A stretch of 64,000 bases of DNA, from assembly GCA_021824565.1 (NCBI GenBank), contig JAKAKL010000050.1, positions 1 to 64,000 of the forward strand, written 5' to 3'. Source of the DNA: Bacteroidota bacterium (lineage in GTDB: Bacteria; Bacteroidota; Ignavibacteria; Ignavibacteriales; Ignavibacteriaceae). Position 1 is the first letter of the stretch, and each line of letters begins with the position of its first letter. The translations under genes and the position numbers were made by a program. This document shows positions 51,399-60,660 of this stretch, piece after piece. A model generated the notes under the pieces. It was not told the origin of the DNA and did not search any database. It saw only the letters and a program-made list of their open reading frames with translations.

Positions 51399-53045
51399 TT
51401 AGTTAGTAAAAGCTTTCATCAGCCCGCCTGCAAAGTACATTAGCATGCCTACTACGCTTATTACAGAAGCAAGCTGCAATCCCTCGCTGCCCATAACGAT
51501 GCCTATAAGAAAAATTACTAATCCGGAAAAGAAAATTACCAAGCTGAATTTTCCCATTGCTGATTTTGGTATAATATGATAAACAACATTACTTGCTTTT
51601 TCTTCATCGCTGATTTGCTTAGCTTTCCAAATTGTAGATAGTTTTTCGCTTTGCTCATTCTTCGTCATCAGGCTTACTATTGGCGTAATTATCAGTGCAG
51701 CTCCGGCAGAAATAAATGTTGTAAGATTGAAATCCAGCTTATAAAAATATTGACCAATTACGCCGGCAACAGCTCCGCTTAAGTAACCGACAATAGCACC
51801 TTTCCAGTTAGCTCTCTTCCAGAGCAGCCCGTAAACAACTGCAATAATGAATAGAGGCATATCCATAATTGCTATGACTGTTAAATAAGCATTAACAGCA
51901 CCACCTAAAACCGGAACTGCATATGCAAACACTATCATTACTATACCGGCTAAGACAGTTATTATTCTGGCAACAAGAATAACATCCTTGTCGGTTGCTT
52001 TGCGGTTTAATACATTCTCATAAATATCGCTTGTGAAAACCGTAGCAATACCATTTAAATTTCCTGAGGTTGCAGAAAGCTGGGAAGAAAATAATCCTAC
52101 AACAATAATTCCTAAAATTATGTTCGGAATAAAATGGGAAAGCAATAGTGGTACCGCTTGATCGGCGTTTGCCAGGTGCGGAAAGATTATTCTTGCAGCC
52201 AAGCCGGGTAAATTCCACAACAGCGCAAACGGAGTTGTAATAATAGCCGCCAAGACAAGACCTTTAGCAACTGTCTTTGTATTTTCTGCACCAAAAGCTC
52301 TTTGCAGTAAACCCTGGTCAACACAAGCCCATTCAATTCCAAGTAAGAAAATTGCCAGTACAAACTTCCAACTATACTTTCCGGTCTGTTGAACTAATGT
52401 TAAAGAATTGCTCGGTAGTTTTGCAACTAATCCAGGCCACCACCCAACAAAACTCATAGCTATCGGCAGAAGTATTAAAGCGCCGCTAAGCATTAAAATA
52501 AATTGAATAACATCTGTAAGCGCAACCGACCACATTCCGCCTAACATCGTATAAATAATAACAACAATAGATAAGATTAGTACCAGCACAGTGAAAGAAT
52601 GGACTCCGGTAATTATTTGCGCAGCAGTAACAGCTGTGTAAAGAATTACTCCAAGCCAGAAGGCTAATCTGAAAACCCAGATAATTGCAACCAAAGTTCT
52701 TACACCTTTGCTGTATCTGACTTCTAAAAATTCAGGTATCGTTCTTATTCTAAGCCGCCTGAAAATCGGTATAACAAACAGACCTGAAAAAACCATAGCC
52801 ATGTTGCCTGTCCACGTCTGCCATATAATTGGAATTCCATATTTATATGCAATTCCGGATTGCCCGATAAAGCTATAGAGATTTATGTTGGTGGCAGCTA
52901 AAACAGCTGCTAAAATAAATGGCGTCAGATTTCGTCCCGCTAAATAGAAATCATCGGAAGTTCCGACCCACTTGTAAAATATAGAACCGATAAAAAAAAT
53001 AGTGCCTAAAAAAGCAATTACGATTAGATAATCAACAATATTCAA
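51399..53045 (-). CDS. Sodium:solute symporter (SSS/SGLT family)
   Basis: A 548-residue protein with about 14 membrane helices, and SSS family signatures such as FYLAGRNLTPFILAAVLAATNINLYSFIGQSG and the later SSQLSATSGNLNGIATVFTSDIY. It should take up a sugar or sugar derivative made by the operon enzymes. The TTG start at 53045 is supported by GGAGAG four bases ahead, and a 42-residue membrane peptide gene precedes it by 14 bp. Confidence 0.94.
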   Translation of the reverse strand: MNIVDYLIVIAFLGTIFFIGSIFYKWVGTSDDFYLAGRNLTPFILAAVLAATNINLYSFIGQSGIAYKYGIPIIWQTWTGNMAMVFSGLFVIPIFRRLRIRTIPEFLEVRYSKGVRTLVAIIWVFRLAFWLGVILYTAVTAAQIITGVHSFTVLVLILSIVVIIYTMLGGMWSVALTDVIQFILMLSGALILLPIAMSFVGWWPGLVAKLPSNSLTLVQQTGKYSWKFVLAIFLLGIEWACVDQGLLQRAFGAENTKTVAKGLVLAAIITTPFALLWNLPGLAARIIFPHLANADQAVPLLLSHFIPNIILGIIVVGLFSSQLSATSGNLNGIATVFTSDIYENVLNRKATDKDVILVARIITVLAGIVMIVFAYAVPVLGGAVNAYLTVIAIMDMPLFIIAVVYGLLWKRANWKGAIVGYLSGAVAGVIGQYFYKLDFNLTTFISAGAALIITPIVSLMTKNEQSEKLSTIWKAKQISDEEKASNVVYHIIPKSAMGKFSLVIFFSGLVIFLIGIVMGSEGLQLASVISVVGMLMYFAGGLMKAFTN

Positions 53046-53059
53046 TTTCTCTCCAGTAT

Positions 53060-53188
53060 TTATTTGGTTAAATCTTTTTTCCTTTTCTTCAGAAGATTCT
53101 TAAATTCTCTAACTGGAACAATAATCCATGTTACCAGAATTATAAATCCGATTAGCCATATCCCCCATGTTCTCCAGTCAAAATACAT
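53060..53188 (-). CDS. 42-residue membrane peptide, probable symporter accessory
   Basis: ATG 53188 has GGAGG four bases ahead. The product has an aromatic N-terminus (MYFDWRTWGIW), one membrane helix (LIGFIILVTWIIVPV) and a basic tail (KNLLKKRKKDLTK). It lies directly before the SSS symporter, and small accessory peptides encoded next to SSS transporters are known, so this role is likely but unproven. Confidence 0.7.
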   Translation of the reverse strand: MYFDWRTWGIWLIGFIILVTWIIVPVREFKNLLKKRKKDLTK

Positions 53189-53199
53189 TGTGCCTCCGG

Positions 53200-55833
53200 T
53201 TATAACTTATTTTTCTTAATAGGTATAATTATTTTTTGAATGTCTGCAGGGTAAGGTTTTGCGGGCATAAGTTCGTTGTCAGACGATGAAACATCCTCTA
53301 ACTTTTTACTTTGCAATTCTTCATCGGCAAAAATCCAGGAACTTATTTTCCCGCTGACTTTATTTTTAAAATTAACTTTGTATGAGACATTATTTTTCCC
53401 CGTCTCTAAGTCTGCAATTACCCAAAACCACTTCCCGGTTTCTTCTTCAACTTTTACTTTTTGCTGCTTTCCGTTCACCTCTATTTCCATTTCCGGTTTT
53501 AGTTTATCCTGAAGCTTTACATCAGGTTCAAGTAGGAAAGCAAATTTCGCATTTTTAAAATTAGCAGGGACTTTAATACTAACTTTAGAGACAAACGCCC
53601 TGCCGCTGTTGATTAGAGGTAAGTTTTCTATGAATTTGACTTTCCTTCTTGAACCTTTAAAATTTATTTCACCAAGATTTTTTTCACTAACCGATAAAAT
53701 TTTTTCTTTTTCACCTGGTTCGCCATAGACTACCAAACCGTTTTTATCTTCTGAATACTTTATTCCAACAGGCAGACCTTTATCAATTTTATCCGATGGA
53801 ATAATCTCAGCAGTTAAGACTTCGTATCCTTGAAGATTGATTGATAATTCCTGGTTCATCGTTACCGGCTTTGGAAGAATCATGTTGTATGGATAGATTA
53901 CTTTAACATAATATTTAGCCGATGGATTTATATCGCCGAGATCAGGAGTTAGTTTGATTTTTACATTGCGTGATTCAACGTCCGGGTTTCTTAGCAAAAG
54001 AATTCCTTTATCTTTTGTCAAATGAAGATAGCCGTAAGTTTCGCGCTTCAGCGGATCACCTAAAATCATTTTTGTTTTTTCAAGAACGTTCTTGTTTGCT
54101 TCTGCCCACTTAACCGAAGACGCGATTGCCTTCCATTCATTATCTGACAATAAATCGGGTGAAACATAAAGTTCCCACATCATTACCCCGCGTCCGAAAT
54201 ACATCATTACTTCGTTGCTGAACGAATCAAGCGATTCATTTTTGCCGCCAAGAAAATTCAATCTGCCTTTTATGATTCCATGCGTCATTAAACTCGACAT
54301 CGGAAAAAGCAGATGCTGCTTTTGTAAATCATCCCAGAGAACCGCATCCCGGTAAGTAATTGCTTTGTCTCTATCATTTATTGAAGGAACATCTTCAGCA
54401 TAAGCATAATCGGCTCCTTGCATCCAGATGCAGTCGGCGTACTTCAGCCACCAGGGCGAAAGCCAGGTTCCGGTTGTTATATTTAAATAGATTTTCGGAT
54501 TGACCTTCCTTACCGCTTTTATTATATCAATGTATGTTGAAACGTTAGCTTCTCTCGAATAGATTCCAGGCAGATGACCATGATCGGGTTCATTGCATGA
54601 AAGTAAAAATCCATCCCACTTAAAGTAGCCGAGGTCATAGTCTTTTGTGTAATCCACCATCCTTTTCTTGAATGCGGCTTTATATTTTGTTCCGGCGAAA
54701 CAAAGAAAATCTCCGACCTTTTCATAACCGTGTGCCGCACCCCAGTTAACTCGTGTATCTCTATTTGAATATCCGCAAAATGGCGATGCCCAAATTCCAA
54801 GCTCGGTATGCATAGGTTTTAAAGCATTGACCAGTGGTGCAAATCCGTTTGGAAATCGTGTTGAATCAATTGCCCACATACTTCTATAATTATCCCAGCC
54901 GTCATCAAGCACGAAAGCATTTAGAGCGATATCATATTTATCGAACATATATTTTTTGAATGTTACAATTCTGTTCAAAACATTTTTTTCATTCATCACG
55001 CTCGCAGAATCGTCTACAATCTCCGGGTTCCTGAAATCATACCATGAGTTATACAGTAAATATGGATGAGTGCCATTCACTTTTATTCCATCAACATAAT
55101 CCATGAATGTCTGCTCAAGTTTCACTTTAGATGGTGAAGCGCCGATAATAGAAGTATGACTTACAAACGGTTTCTTTTTGATTTCTTTACCAACTACATA
55201 GCCAATCATTACCTTGCTGTCGGTTATTGTATTTTCTACAGTCGGATATTCAACTCCTAAAAAGATGTCCTTATTAAAAACCGGCTGTCCAAACTGCCCG
55301 TGCGAAAAATCTTTATCCTCGAACGTCATTGACTCAACATAAACCTTATCGAGGAATTGAATTCCAGCGGAAGAATCGGCAACTTCAATCCATTTTCTTA
55401 ATGAGAATTCTTTTGGAAAGACTTCGTAATTGACAGTTAACCTGAAAGCTGTATAATCCCAATCAAACTTAAAGTCCAGTGATAATTTTTTGCCTCCATC
55501 GTCAATATCACTTTCTTTATAACCGGTATATTGAAAATCTTTGTTAGTTAGAAGAACAGGATTTTCTCCGTTCTGTTCCATTTTAGGCGCAGGTCCTACT
55601 CCGGAAAAGACTATCCGCAGTGCAAATTCATCAGACTTAACGTTGTAAACTTTCCCGGAAATTCTGTTTTTAATTTGAATAGTTCCAACGTCATTTGGTA
55701 ATAAACTAATTACTCTTTCAACGTATTTATTCCCGATTGCGATCTGGTTTGCTTCCTTTTTTATGAAAGCCTTATTCTGCGCAAATACAGAGATAATGCT
55801 AAATAACAAGACAGGAAATAATTTTTTCAGCAT
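53200..55833 (-). CDS. Clan GH-D alpha-galactosidase-like glycoside hydrolase (GH36-like), 877 residues
   Basis: An exported enzyme with a signal peptide (to about residue 18), an N-terminal beta-supersandwich, a catalytic TIM barrel from about 290 (NAFVLDDGWDNYRSMWAIDSTRFPNGF, ELGIWASPFCGY, GYFKWDGFLLSCNEPDHGH, NITTGTWLSPWW) and C-terminal beta domains. KWDG holds the expected Asp nucleophile, and the later acid/base lies in the MQGADYAYAED region. The 2-bp gap to the next enzyme gene implies joint expression. Galactose- or GalNAc-specific activity is inferred from the clan. Confidence 0.88.
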   Translation of the reverse strand: MLKKLFPVLLFSIISVFAQNKAFIKKEANQIAIGNKYVERVISLLPNDVGTIQIKNRISGKVYNVKSDEFALRIVFSGVGPAPKMEQNGENPVLLTNKDFQYTGYKESDIDDGGKKLSLDFKFDWDYTAFRLTVNYEVFPKEFSLRKWIEVADSSAGIQFLDKVYVESMTFEDKDFSHGQFGQPVFNKDIFLGVEYPTVENTITDSKVMIGYVVGKEIKKKPFVSHTSIIGASPSKVKLEQTFMDYVDGIKVNGTHPYLLYNSWYDFRNPEIVDDSASVMNEKNVLNRIVTFKKYMFDKYDIALNAFVLDDGWDNYRSMWAIDSTRFPNGFAPLVNALKPMHTELGIWASPFCGYSNRDTRVNWGAAHGYEKVGDFLCFAGTKYKAAFKKRMVDYTKDYDLGYFKWDGFLLSCNEPDHGHLPGIYSREANVSTYIDIIKAVRKVNPKIYLNITTGTWLSPWWLKYADCIWMQGADYAYAEDVPSINDRDKAITYRDAVLWDDLQKQHLLFPMSSLMTHGIIKGRLNFLGGKNESLDSFSNEVMMYFGRGVMMWELYVSPDLLSDNEWKAIASSVKWAEANKNVLEKTKMILGDPLKRETYGYLHLTKDKGILLLRNPDVESRNVKIKLTPDLGDINPSAKYYVKVIYPYNMILPKPVTMNQELSINLQGYEVLTAEIIPSDKIDKGLPVGIKYSEDKNGLVVYGEPGEKEKILSVSEKNLGEINFKGSRRKVKFIENLPLINSGRAFVSKVSIKVPANFKNAKFAFLLEPDVKLQDKLKPEMEIEVNGKQQKVKVEEETGKWFWVIADLETGKNNVSYKVNFKNKVSGKISSWIFADEELQSKKLEDVSSSDNELMPAKPYPADIQKIIIPIKKNKL

Positions 55834-55835
55834 AG

Positions 55836-58073
55836 TTATAACTTTTCCACTTTTATTAGTAAATAATGTTTAAAATTAATTTTTATTCGGGGACTTTGAG
55901 AATTCAGATCTGCAATAAAACTCTCATCGTCAAGTTTGTTTAAATTGTTTTTACTTACGGCATAGCCTTGCGAACTAACATCGGTAAGAAGCTTTCCGGT
56001 GTATAAATCAATCACTTTGTACTTGCCCTTTGCAAGCCCACGCAGCTCAACTGTTCCGTCAAATGGGTCATTCGAAAAGAAAGTATAATAATAATTATTG
56101 CCTTTCTTTATCAGATGAGTCTCCGGTTTATTAAAAGCGATGTCATAAAGATTTAAATATTTACCTTCGCTCATCTTTTCGTCATTGTAGATTTGCATCC
56201 ATTTAGCATAATACTCTTGCTGTGTGGAATTAAGAATCATTGTCGAATCAGCCTGAGGAATTCCACTAATCGTAAACTTCGATGCCGGAATTCCTCCGAC
56301 TGCCAGCGTAGACGCAAAATCAGCCTTGCCGTTTGGAATAAATTTTTGAAGCTCATCATTCCAGATATGATTAGTCAGTTCAACATGATCACCGCTGTAA
56401 GCTTCTTTATCACCATACAAGGCTCTGAAAGTTTTTCCTTTTAATCTTACCTGCCATGAATTTAACGGATCTGAAGCAACAGTTTGATTAACATATGGAA
56501 GATTATAAATTGAAAAATTTGTTCCGCAGGGGCATGCCTGCAAAACAAAGTTCGGATTTAACTTCATCGCTTCATCATATATAGCTTTGAAGTATCCGGC
56601 GACTCCTTGAGTAGATGCAAGTGGATTTTCATGATGATGCAATGGATTATAACATCGCGGCACTTCATTTAAATTCTGACCGTCCATTTTGAAGCCATCG
56701 ATTTTCCATTTTAAAATTGCCTTCTTAAGAAACGCCAGATAGTATTGTCTAACTTGCGGTAGTGCCGGACAAAGCAAATATGAATTCCACCATGAAACCT
56801 GAATCCTGTTTCCATTCTTATCTAAAATAAACCAATCAGGATGTTCAAGAGCAATTTCACTTTGAATTTTCATCCCGTATTCATTTAGTCTGTCCGGGTA
56901 ATGCTTTACGCTGTAAGAAGAGTCTTGTGCTGTAAATGGAACCCACCAAATTCGTACTTTTAATCCAAAAGAATGAATCTTATTAATAAAATTTAAAAAA
57001 TCTTTTTCGCCGCCGGGAAATTTTTTCAGATTAGGCTCCCAATCGCCGTCAGCATTCTGCCAGCCGTCGTCTAAAGTCACCCATTTGAAGCCAAGCTTTT
57101 TAACTTCGGGCAAAGTCTTTAAAATCTGTTCTTTGTTGAAATGTCTTTCATAGCCCCAGGCACACCACTCCGGCTGGTAGGCATCCGCAGGCGCTTTAGG
57201 AAATGAGAAACCTTCACGCTGCATTAATTCAGAATAAGTTCTTAGTCCATTAAAATAATCTCCATGATGTAGGATAATCGCACAAGGTACTTGACTAAAT
57301 TTTTGAAGAGCTCCGATTACAATTCGATTAGAATCTTTTAAAGAGAATGAAACGATGCCGCCTTCTTCAACTTTTACCGGTAGCGAAATTAACTGGGATT
57401 CCTTTGCTAAGGAAGCGAACGCAATTCCCTGTTCTTTAGTCCATAAGTCTACAACAGGAATGCCGCCTCCATAATCAGGCTCGTTCATACCTTGATAATT
57501 CTCTCTGAAGTAATTTTTAGTTAGGGGGAATATCCAGTCGTATCTTTCTATATAACTGCCGCCCTGGAAGCTCCAGAACTTATAAGAACTGTCGGCTTGA
57601 AAATTCTTCGCATCAAGATTAAAATTCATAGCACCATAGCTGTTCAATGTCAAGACATCATCGGTTAGATTTTCAATTGATGCATTGCAGATTATAGTAT
57701 TAGGAAATTTCTCCGGAATAAAAAATTTGTAATCTAGTTTCAGCTTTGACCCGTCAGTAGAGTATGTTACACTTAGGAATTTGCATTCTCCATAAATTCC
57801 GGAATGAAATTTTCCTTCTGTACTTTTTTCAAATTTGAAATTTGTTAATTTGTTCCCATCAGAGTTTAGAAGATAAGCAAACGGTTTAGCTTCCGTTAAA
57901 AGATGCCATCCGCCCTTTTGAAACGCATAAAGTCTGGCGTCAAAATTTTTAGCAAGCACCAGCTTAAAATTTGAATTCGTTAACTCCGGTTCTGTACCGG
58001 AATAAGCCGCTGCTGAACCGCTTACAGCAAAGCAAAACAATAGTATTAAAACTGAATAAATTGTTCTTTTCAT
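55836..58073 (-). CDS. Clan GH-D alpha-galactosidase-like glycoside hydrolase, 745 residues
   Basis: Exported by a signal peptide ending near VSGSAAA. Barrel motifs are FKWVTLDDGWQNADGDWEPN, HSFGLKVRIWWVPF, KIDGFKMDGQNLNEVP (Asp of KMDG the expected nucleophile) and LQACPCGTNFS. It resembles GH36/GH27 enzymes but is distinct from its neighbour. Two such enzymes in tandem point to a polymer rich in alpha-linked galactose or galactosamine. Confidence 0.88.
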   Translation of the reverse strand: MKRTIYSVLILLFCFAVSGSAAAYSGTEPELTNSNFKLVLAKNFDARLYAFQKGGWHLLTEAKPFAYLLNSDGNKLTNFKFEKSTEGKFHSGIYGECKFLSVTYSTDGSKLKLDYKFFIPEKFPNTIICNASIENLTDDVLTLNSYGAMNFNLDAKNFQADSSYKFWSFQGGSYIERYDWIFPLTKNYFRENYQGMNEPDYGGGIPVVDLWTKEQGIAFASLAKESQLISLPVKVEEGGIVSFSLKDSNRIVIGALQKFSQVPCAIILHHGDYFNGLRTYSELMQREGFSFPKAPADAYQPEWCAWGYERHFNKEQILKTLPEVKKLGFKWVTLDDGWQNADGDWEPNLKKFPGGEKDFLNFINKIHSFGLKVRIWWVPFTAQDSSYSVKHYPDRLNEYGMKIQSEIALEHPDWFILDKNGNRIQVSWWNSYLLCPALPQVRQYYLAFLKKAILKWKIDGFKMDGQNLNEVPRCYNPLHHHENPLASTQGVAGYFKAIYDEAMKLNPNFVLQACPCGTNFSIYNLPYVNQTVASDPLNSWQVRLKGKTFRALYGDKEAYSGDHVELTNHIWNDELQKFIPNGKADFASTLAVGGIPASKFTISGIPQADSTMILNSTQQEYYAKWMQIYNDEKMSEGKYLNLYDIAFNKPETHLIKKGNNYYYTFFSNDPFDGTVELRGLAKGKYKVIDLYTGKLLTDVSSQGYAVSKNNLNKLDDESFIADLNSQSPRIKINFKHYLLIKVEKL

Positions 58074-58122
58074 CTCTTGTCTCTACAACATTCGTGACAG
58101 AAAATTTCCTGTCTTTGCATTT

Positions 58123-59220
58123 TCATTTCTTACCTAACATAAGCTTTATAGCGTTATCCCAATAGATTTTTTTCAAAGTTTTATTGCTTAAGTCTAAGCC
58201 GTACAGCGCCCAATGATAACCGTAATCAAAAATATAAAAGTGCTCATCGCGTGTTTGAAGTATTCTAAATGTATCTCTGTACATTTGTTTGCTGGGATAA
58301 TTATCTGTGCCATAAAAAATTCTGTTGTTATATTTTTCGATAAAAGCTTTCGCGTATCTCGGCACCGGTGCAATTTCTCCATATCTCGCTCCTAAATCGG
58401 CATAAAGATTGGGATACTTAACGAACAGTTTTCCTAATATAGCAAGGTCGGTAACCTGGTTTGCAAGATGACATGCAATGAAAATTGTTTTAGGATGACT
58501 TTCTACCGCATTTGCAAAATGTTCTAATTCCTGATCTAAATTTAAAATTCCTTTCTGATTATCCAATCTCCAATTATATGCATTCATTAATCCGTCGTTT
58601 GTTGAATCCATCGGTTCATAAAACCATTCCGGCTCGCCGACATGTATACTTACTGGCATATGCAGCTTTGCGCATTCGTCAAGCAGAGGATCCATACGGG
58701 GATCATCTATATGCATTCCCCATGCAGGCGGATTGCAATAATACAATCCCTTTCCTTTATCGCCGAGCTCACCGACTCCTCTTGCACCTTCCTTATAACA
58801 TCTTTCTAATTCTTTAACAGCAGCAGGACCAAATCCCGGTTTGTTATATCCCGAATAATCAAACCCGCAATACATAATAAATCTGCCCGGATATCTTGAA
58901 TAGAATGTTACTAAAGAATCAAACTGCCTGCCGTATGCCATTGTAAGTATAATAACTTTTTTTATTCCGCACGCATCCATATCCTTTACCCACTCATCCA
59001 AATCTTTTTCTGATTTTACATACGGATGCGAATGCATATCGATTACAGGATATTGGGCTTTCTTAGCATTTGTAACTGGAACATGGTAAATACTTTTCGG
59101 GCGATAATTCTTTAATAATAAATCGTCCGGATTAGTTTGACTGTAGAGAATGCCATTTGTACTTAGAATCGTAAAAATTAGTACGAAAATCCCAAATGAG
59201 ATTATTTTCATATTCTGCAA
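58123..59220 (-). CDS. Exported amidohydrolase-2 family hydrolase
   Basis: A 365-residue hydrolase with a signal peptide (to about residue 28) and metal-site motifs VIDMHSHP, VSIHVGEPEW, FIACHLANQ and YGTDNYPS. It is the first gene of a minus-strand operon that runs through two GH-D enzymes, symporter pair, cytoplasmic amidohydrolase and glycosidase-like protein. It is related to the protein at 50280 but acts outside the cytoplasm. Confidence 0.88.
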   Translation of the reverse strand: MQNMKIISFGIFVLIFTILSTNGILYSQTNPDDLLLKNYRPKSIYHVPVTNAKKAQYPVIDMHSHPYVKSEKDLDEWVKDMDACGIKKVIILTMAYGRQFDSLVTFYSRYPGRFIMYCGFDYSGYNKPGFGPAAVKELERCYKEGARGVGELGDKGKGLYYCNPPAWGMHIDDPRMDPLLDECAKLHMPVSIHVGEPEWFYEPMDSTNDGLMNAYNWRLDNQKGILNLDQELEHFANAVESHPKTIFIACHLANQVTDLAILGKLFVKYPNLYADLGARYGEIAPVPRYAKAFIEKYNNRIFYGTDNYPSKQMYRDTFRILQTRDEHFYIFDYGYHWALYGLDLSNKTLKKIYWDNAIKLMLGKK

Positions 59221-59254
59221 ATTACTTTAAATAAATATTAACATAAAAATTTAT

Positions 59255-59273
59255 CATAGTTGATTTTACTATG
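59255..59273. promoter_or_regulatory. Inverted repeat in the promoter region of the polysaccharide operon
   Basis: CATAGT (59255-59260) and ACTATG (59268-59273) form a 6-bp inverted repeat 35 bases before the 58123 gene start. Further upstream on the minus strand TTGACT lies 17 bases before TGTATA, a possible promoter, and a TCAGATA/TATCTGA pair flanks it. These may be operator sites. Confidence 0.4.
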
Positions 59274-59351
59274 GTCAGATATACAATTTTTTATATCTAT
59301 AAAGTCAACTTTATTTATCTGATATATTTCCCTAGCATTATTCTCATATGT

Positions 59352-59397
59352 CGGACTGGAGTTCATAAGCTAATAGCATAATGAATACTCCAGTCCG
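59352..59397. repeat. Long hairpin between the GH135-like gene and the GH operon
   Basis: CGGACTGGAGT (59352-59362) pairs perfectly with ACTCCAGTCCG (59387-59397) around a 24-base loop that itself has a TTCAT/ATGAA pair. It lies 19 bases past the 59417 gene stop. There is no T-run on the minus strand, so it may stabilise the 3' end instead of terminating. Confidence 0.65.
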
Positions 59398-59416
59398 CTT
59401 AACGTGATTTTCTATA

Positions 59417-60523
59417 TTACTTCAAAAGAACCATCTTTTTCGTAATAACTTGATTGTTCTGAGTCAAGGTATAGACGTATATTCCGCTTGATAAATTGTC
59501 CATATTAATGTTATATGTATAGTCACCTTTATCTTTGTGGACATTGTCTACAATAGTTTTAACTAACTCACCCATAACATTGTAAACCTTCAAACTTACA
59601 TTACCTGCTTCTGCCAAGCTGAATTTAATGTTAGTTGATGGGTTGAATGGATTCGGGTAATTTGATGAGAGTGAAAAAACTATAGGAACAACATTATCAT
59701 TTTTAATGAAGATAGCCTTCTTAGATATGATACCAGTTGCAACGTAGCTACATTCCTCATCAAAATATGAAGGTAGCGTGTTGTATGGATTCGGTGTGTT
59801 AGCATCCGTAACATAAATCCACCCTATATTTAACGATGACGCTCTATCAACTGTACTTACCCATTCTGTGTCTGGAATATCATAAGGAATAGCATAAAAA
59901 TTAGTTCTGCTATAGTTACTGCACCAAGAAGATGGTACCCAAGTGTTAAAACCTGTAGTCTCAAAAATACAAAGCACATCGGCTACCCTACTTCCATTAT
60001 AGTATAAGTAAGTTTCAAGAGTATTTGTACCGGGATTTCCAACTACTAATGCAGCAGAGTTTTTTTGTTTTACATAATTGTACAGTGTTTGATAGAAAGA
60101 TTCCTTGCCGGATGAAGAAGCCATACCGTCAAAAAAAATACCATCAATAGTTGGATAGAAGGAGTACCACGTATCAATTAATGACTCAACTTTATTTATT
60201 GTAGTACGGCCATAATTTGTCCAAACATAACCAATCACATGACCACTATTACCATGCATACTATCAATTACAGCAGCATAAGCAGAATTAAAGCTCTTAC
60301 CAGGACCACTACTTGGGTTAGCTATGGCGTAAATGCGATCTGGGAATTTTGAAGATTGCACTTTTAATGAATCCCAATAAGTCGAGGATGATGGATCAAA
60401 ATATGCCGGGACCATAATCTTGATATTAAGTGTATCAATTCCTGACTGTGCGAAGTTCTTTCCTGACAGCATAAGGACGAGAACAAAAAAGATTGAAATA
60501 TCATAAATTATTTGGCTTTTCAT
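59417..60523 (-). CDS. Spherulin-4 / GH135-like secreted protein with T9SS sorting domain
   Basis: A 368-residue protein; ATG 60523 with AAGGAA ahead is preferred over 60583 because a signal peptide follows (MKSQIIYDISIFFVLVLMLSG). Residues about 35-270 match the spherulation-specific family 4 pattern (IMVPAYFDPSSSTYWDSL, IYAIANPSSGPG, VIGYVWTNYGR, PTIDGIFFDGMASS, VVGNPGTN). The fungal member Sph3 (GH135) cleaves galactosaminogalactan, an alpha-1,4 galactose/GalNAc polymer. The C-terminus is a T9SS sorting domain (NYPNPFNPSTNIKFSL), nearly the same as that of the next protein. Confidence 0.88.
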   Translation of the reverse strand: MKSQIIYDISIFFVLVLMLSGKNFAQSGIDTLNIKIMVPAYFDPSSSTYWDSLKVQSSKFPDRIYAIANPSSGPGKSFNSAYAAVIDSMHGNSGHVIGYVWTNYGRTTINKVESLIDTWYSFYPTIDGIFFDGMASSSGKESFYQTLYNYVKQKNSAALVVGNPGTNTLETYLYYNGSRVADVLCIFETTGFNTWVPSSWCSNYSRTNFYAIPYDIPDTEWVSTVDRASSLNIGWIYVTDANTPNPYNTLPSYFDEECSYVATGIISKKAIFIKNDNVVPIVFSLSSNYPNPFNPSTNIKFSLAEAGNVSLKVYNVMGELVKTIVDNVHKDKGDYTYNINMDNLSSGIYVYTLTQNNQVITKKMVLLK

Positions 60524-60660
60524 GATTAAAATTCCTTTGCGTAATAATCTTGTGTTCTTGAAGCGTAATAAAATATTATCCAATCTTACGCCTCGCTTCG
60601 ATTAGCGTAAGATTGAATATTAATGACCACGAATATTCTAGCACATTATCCCTGTTGTTG

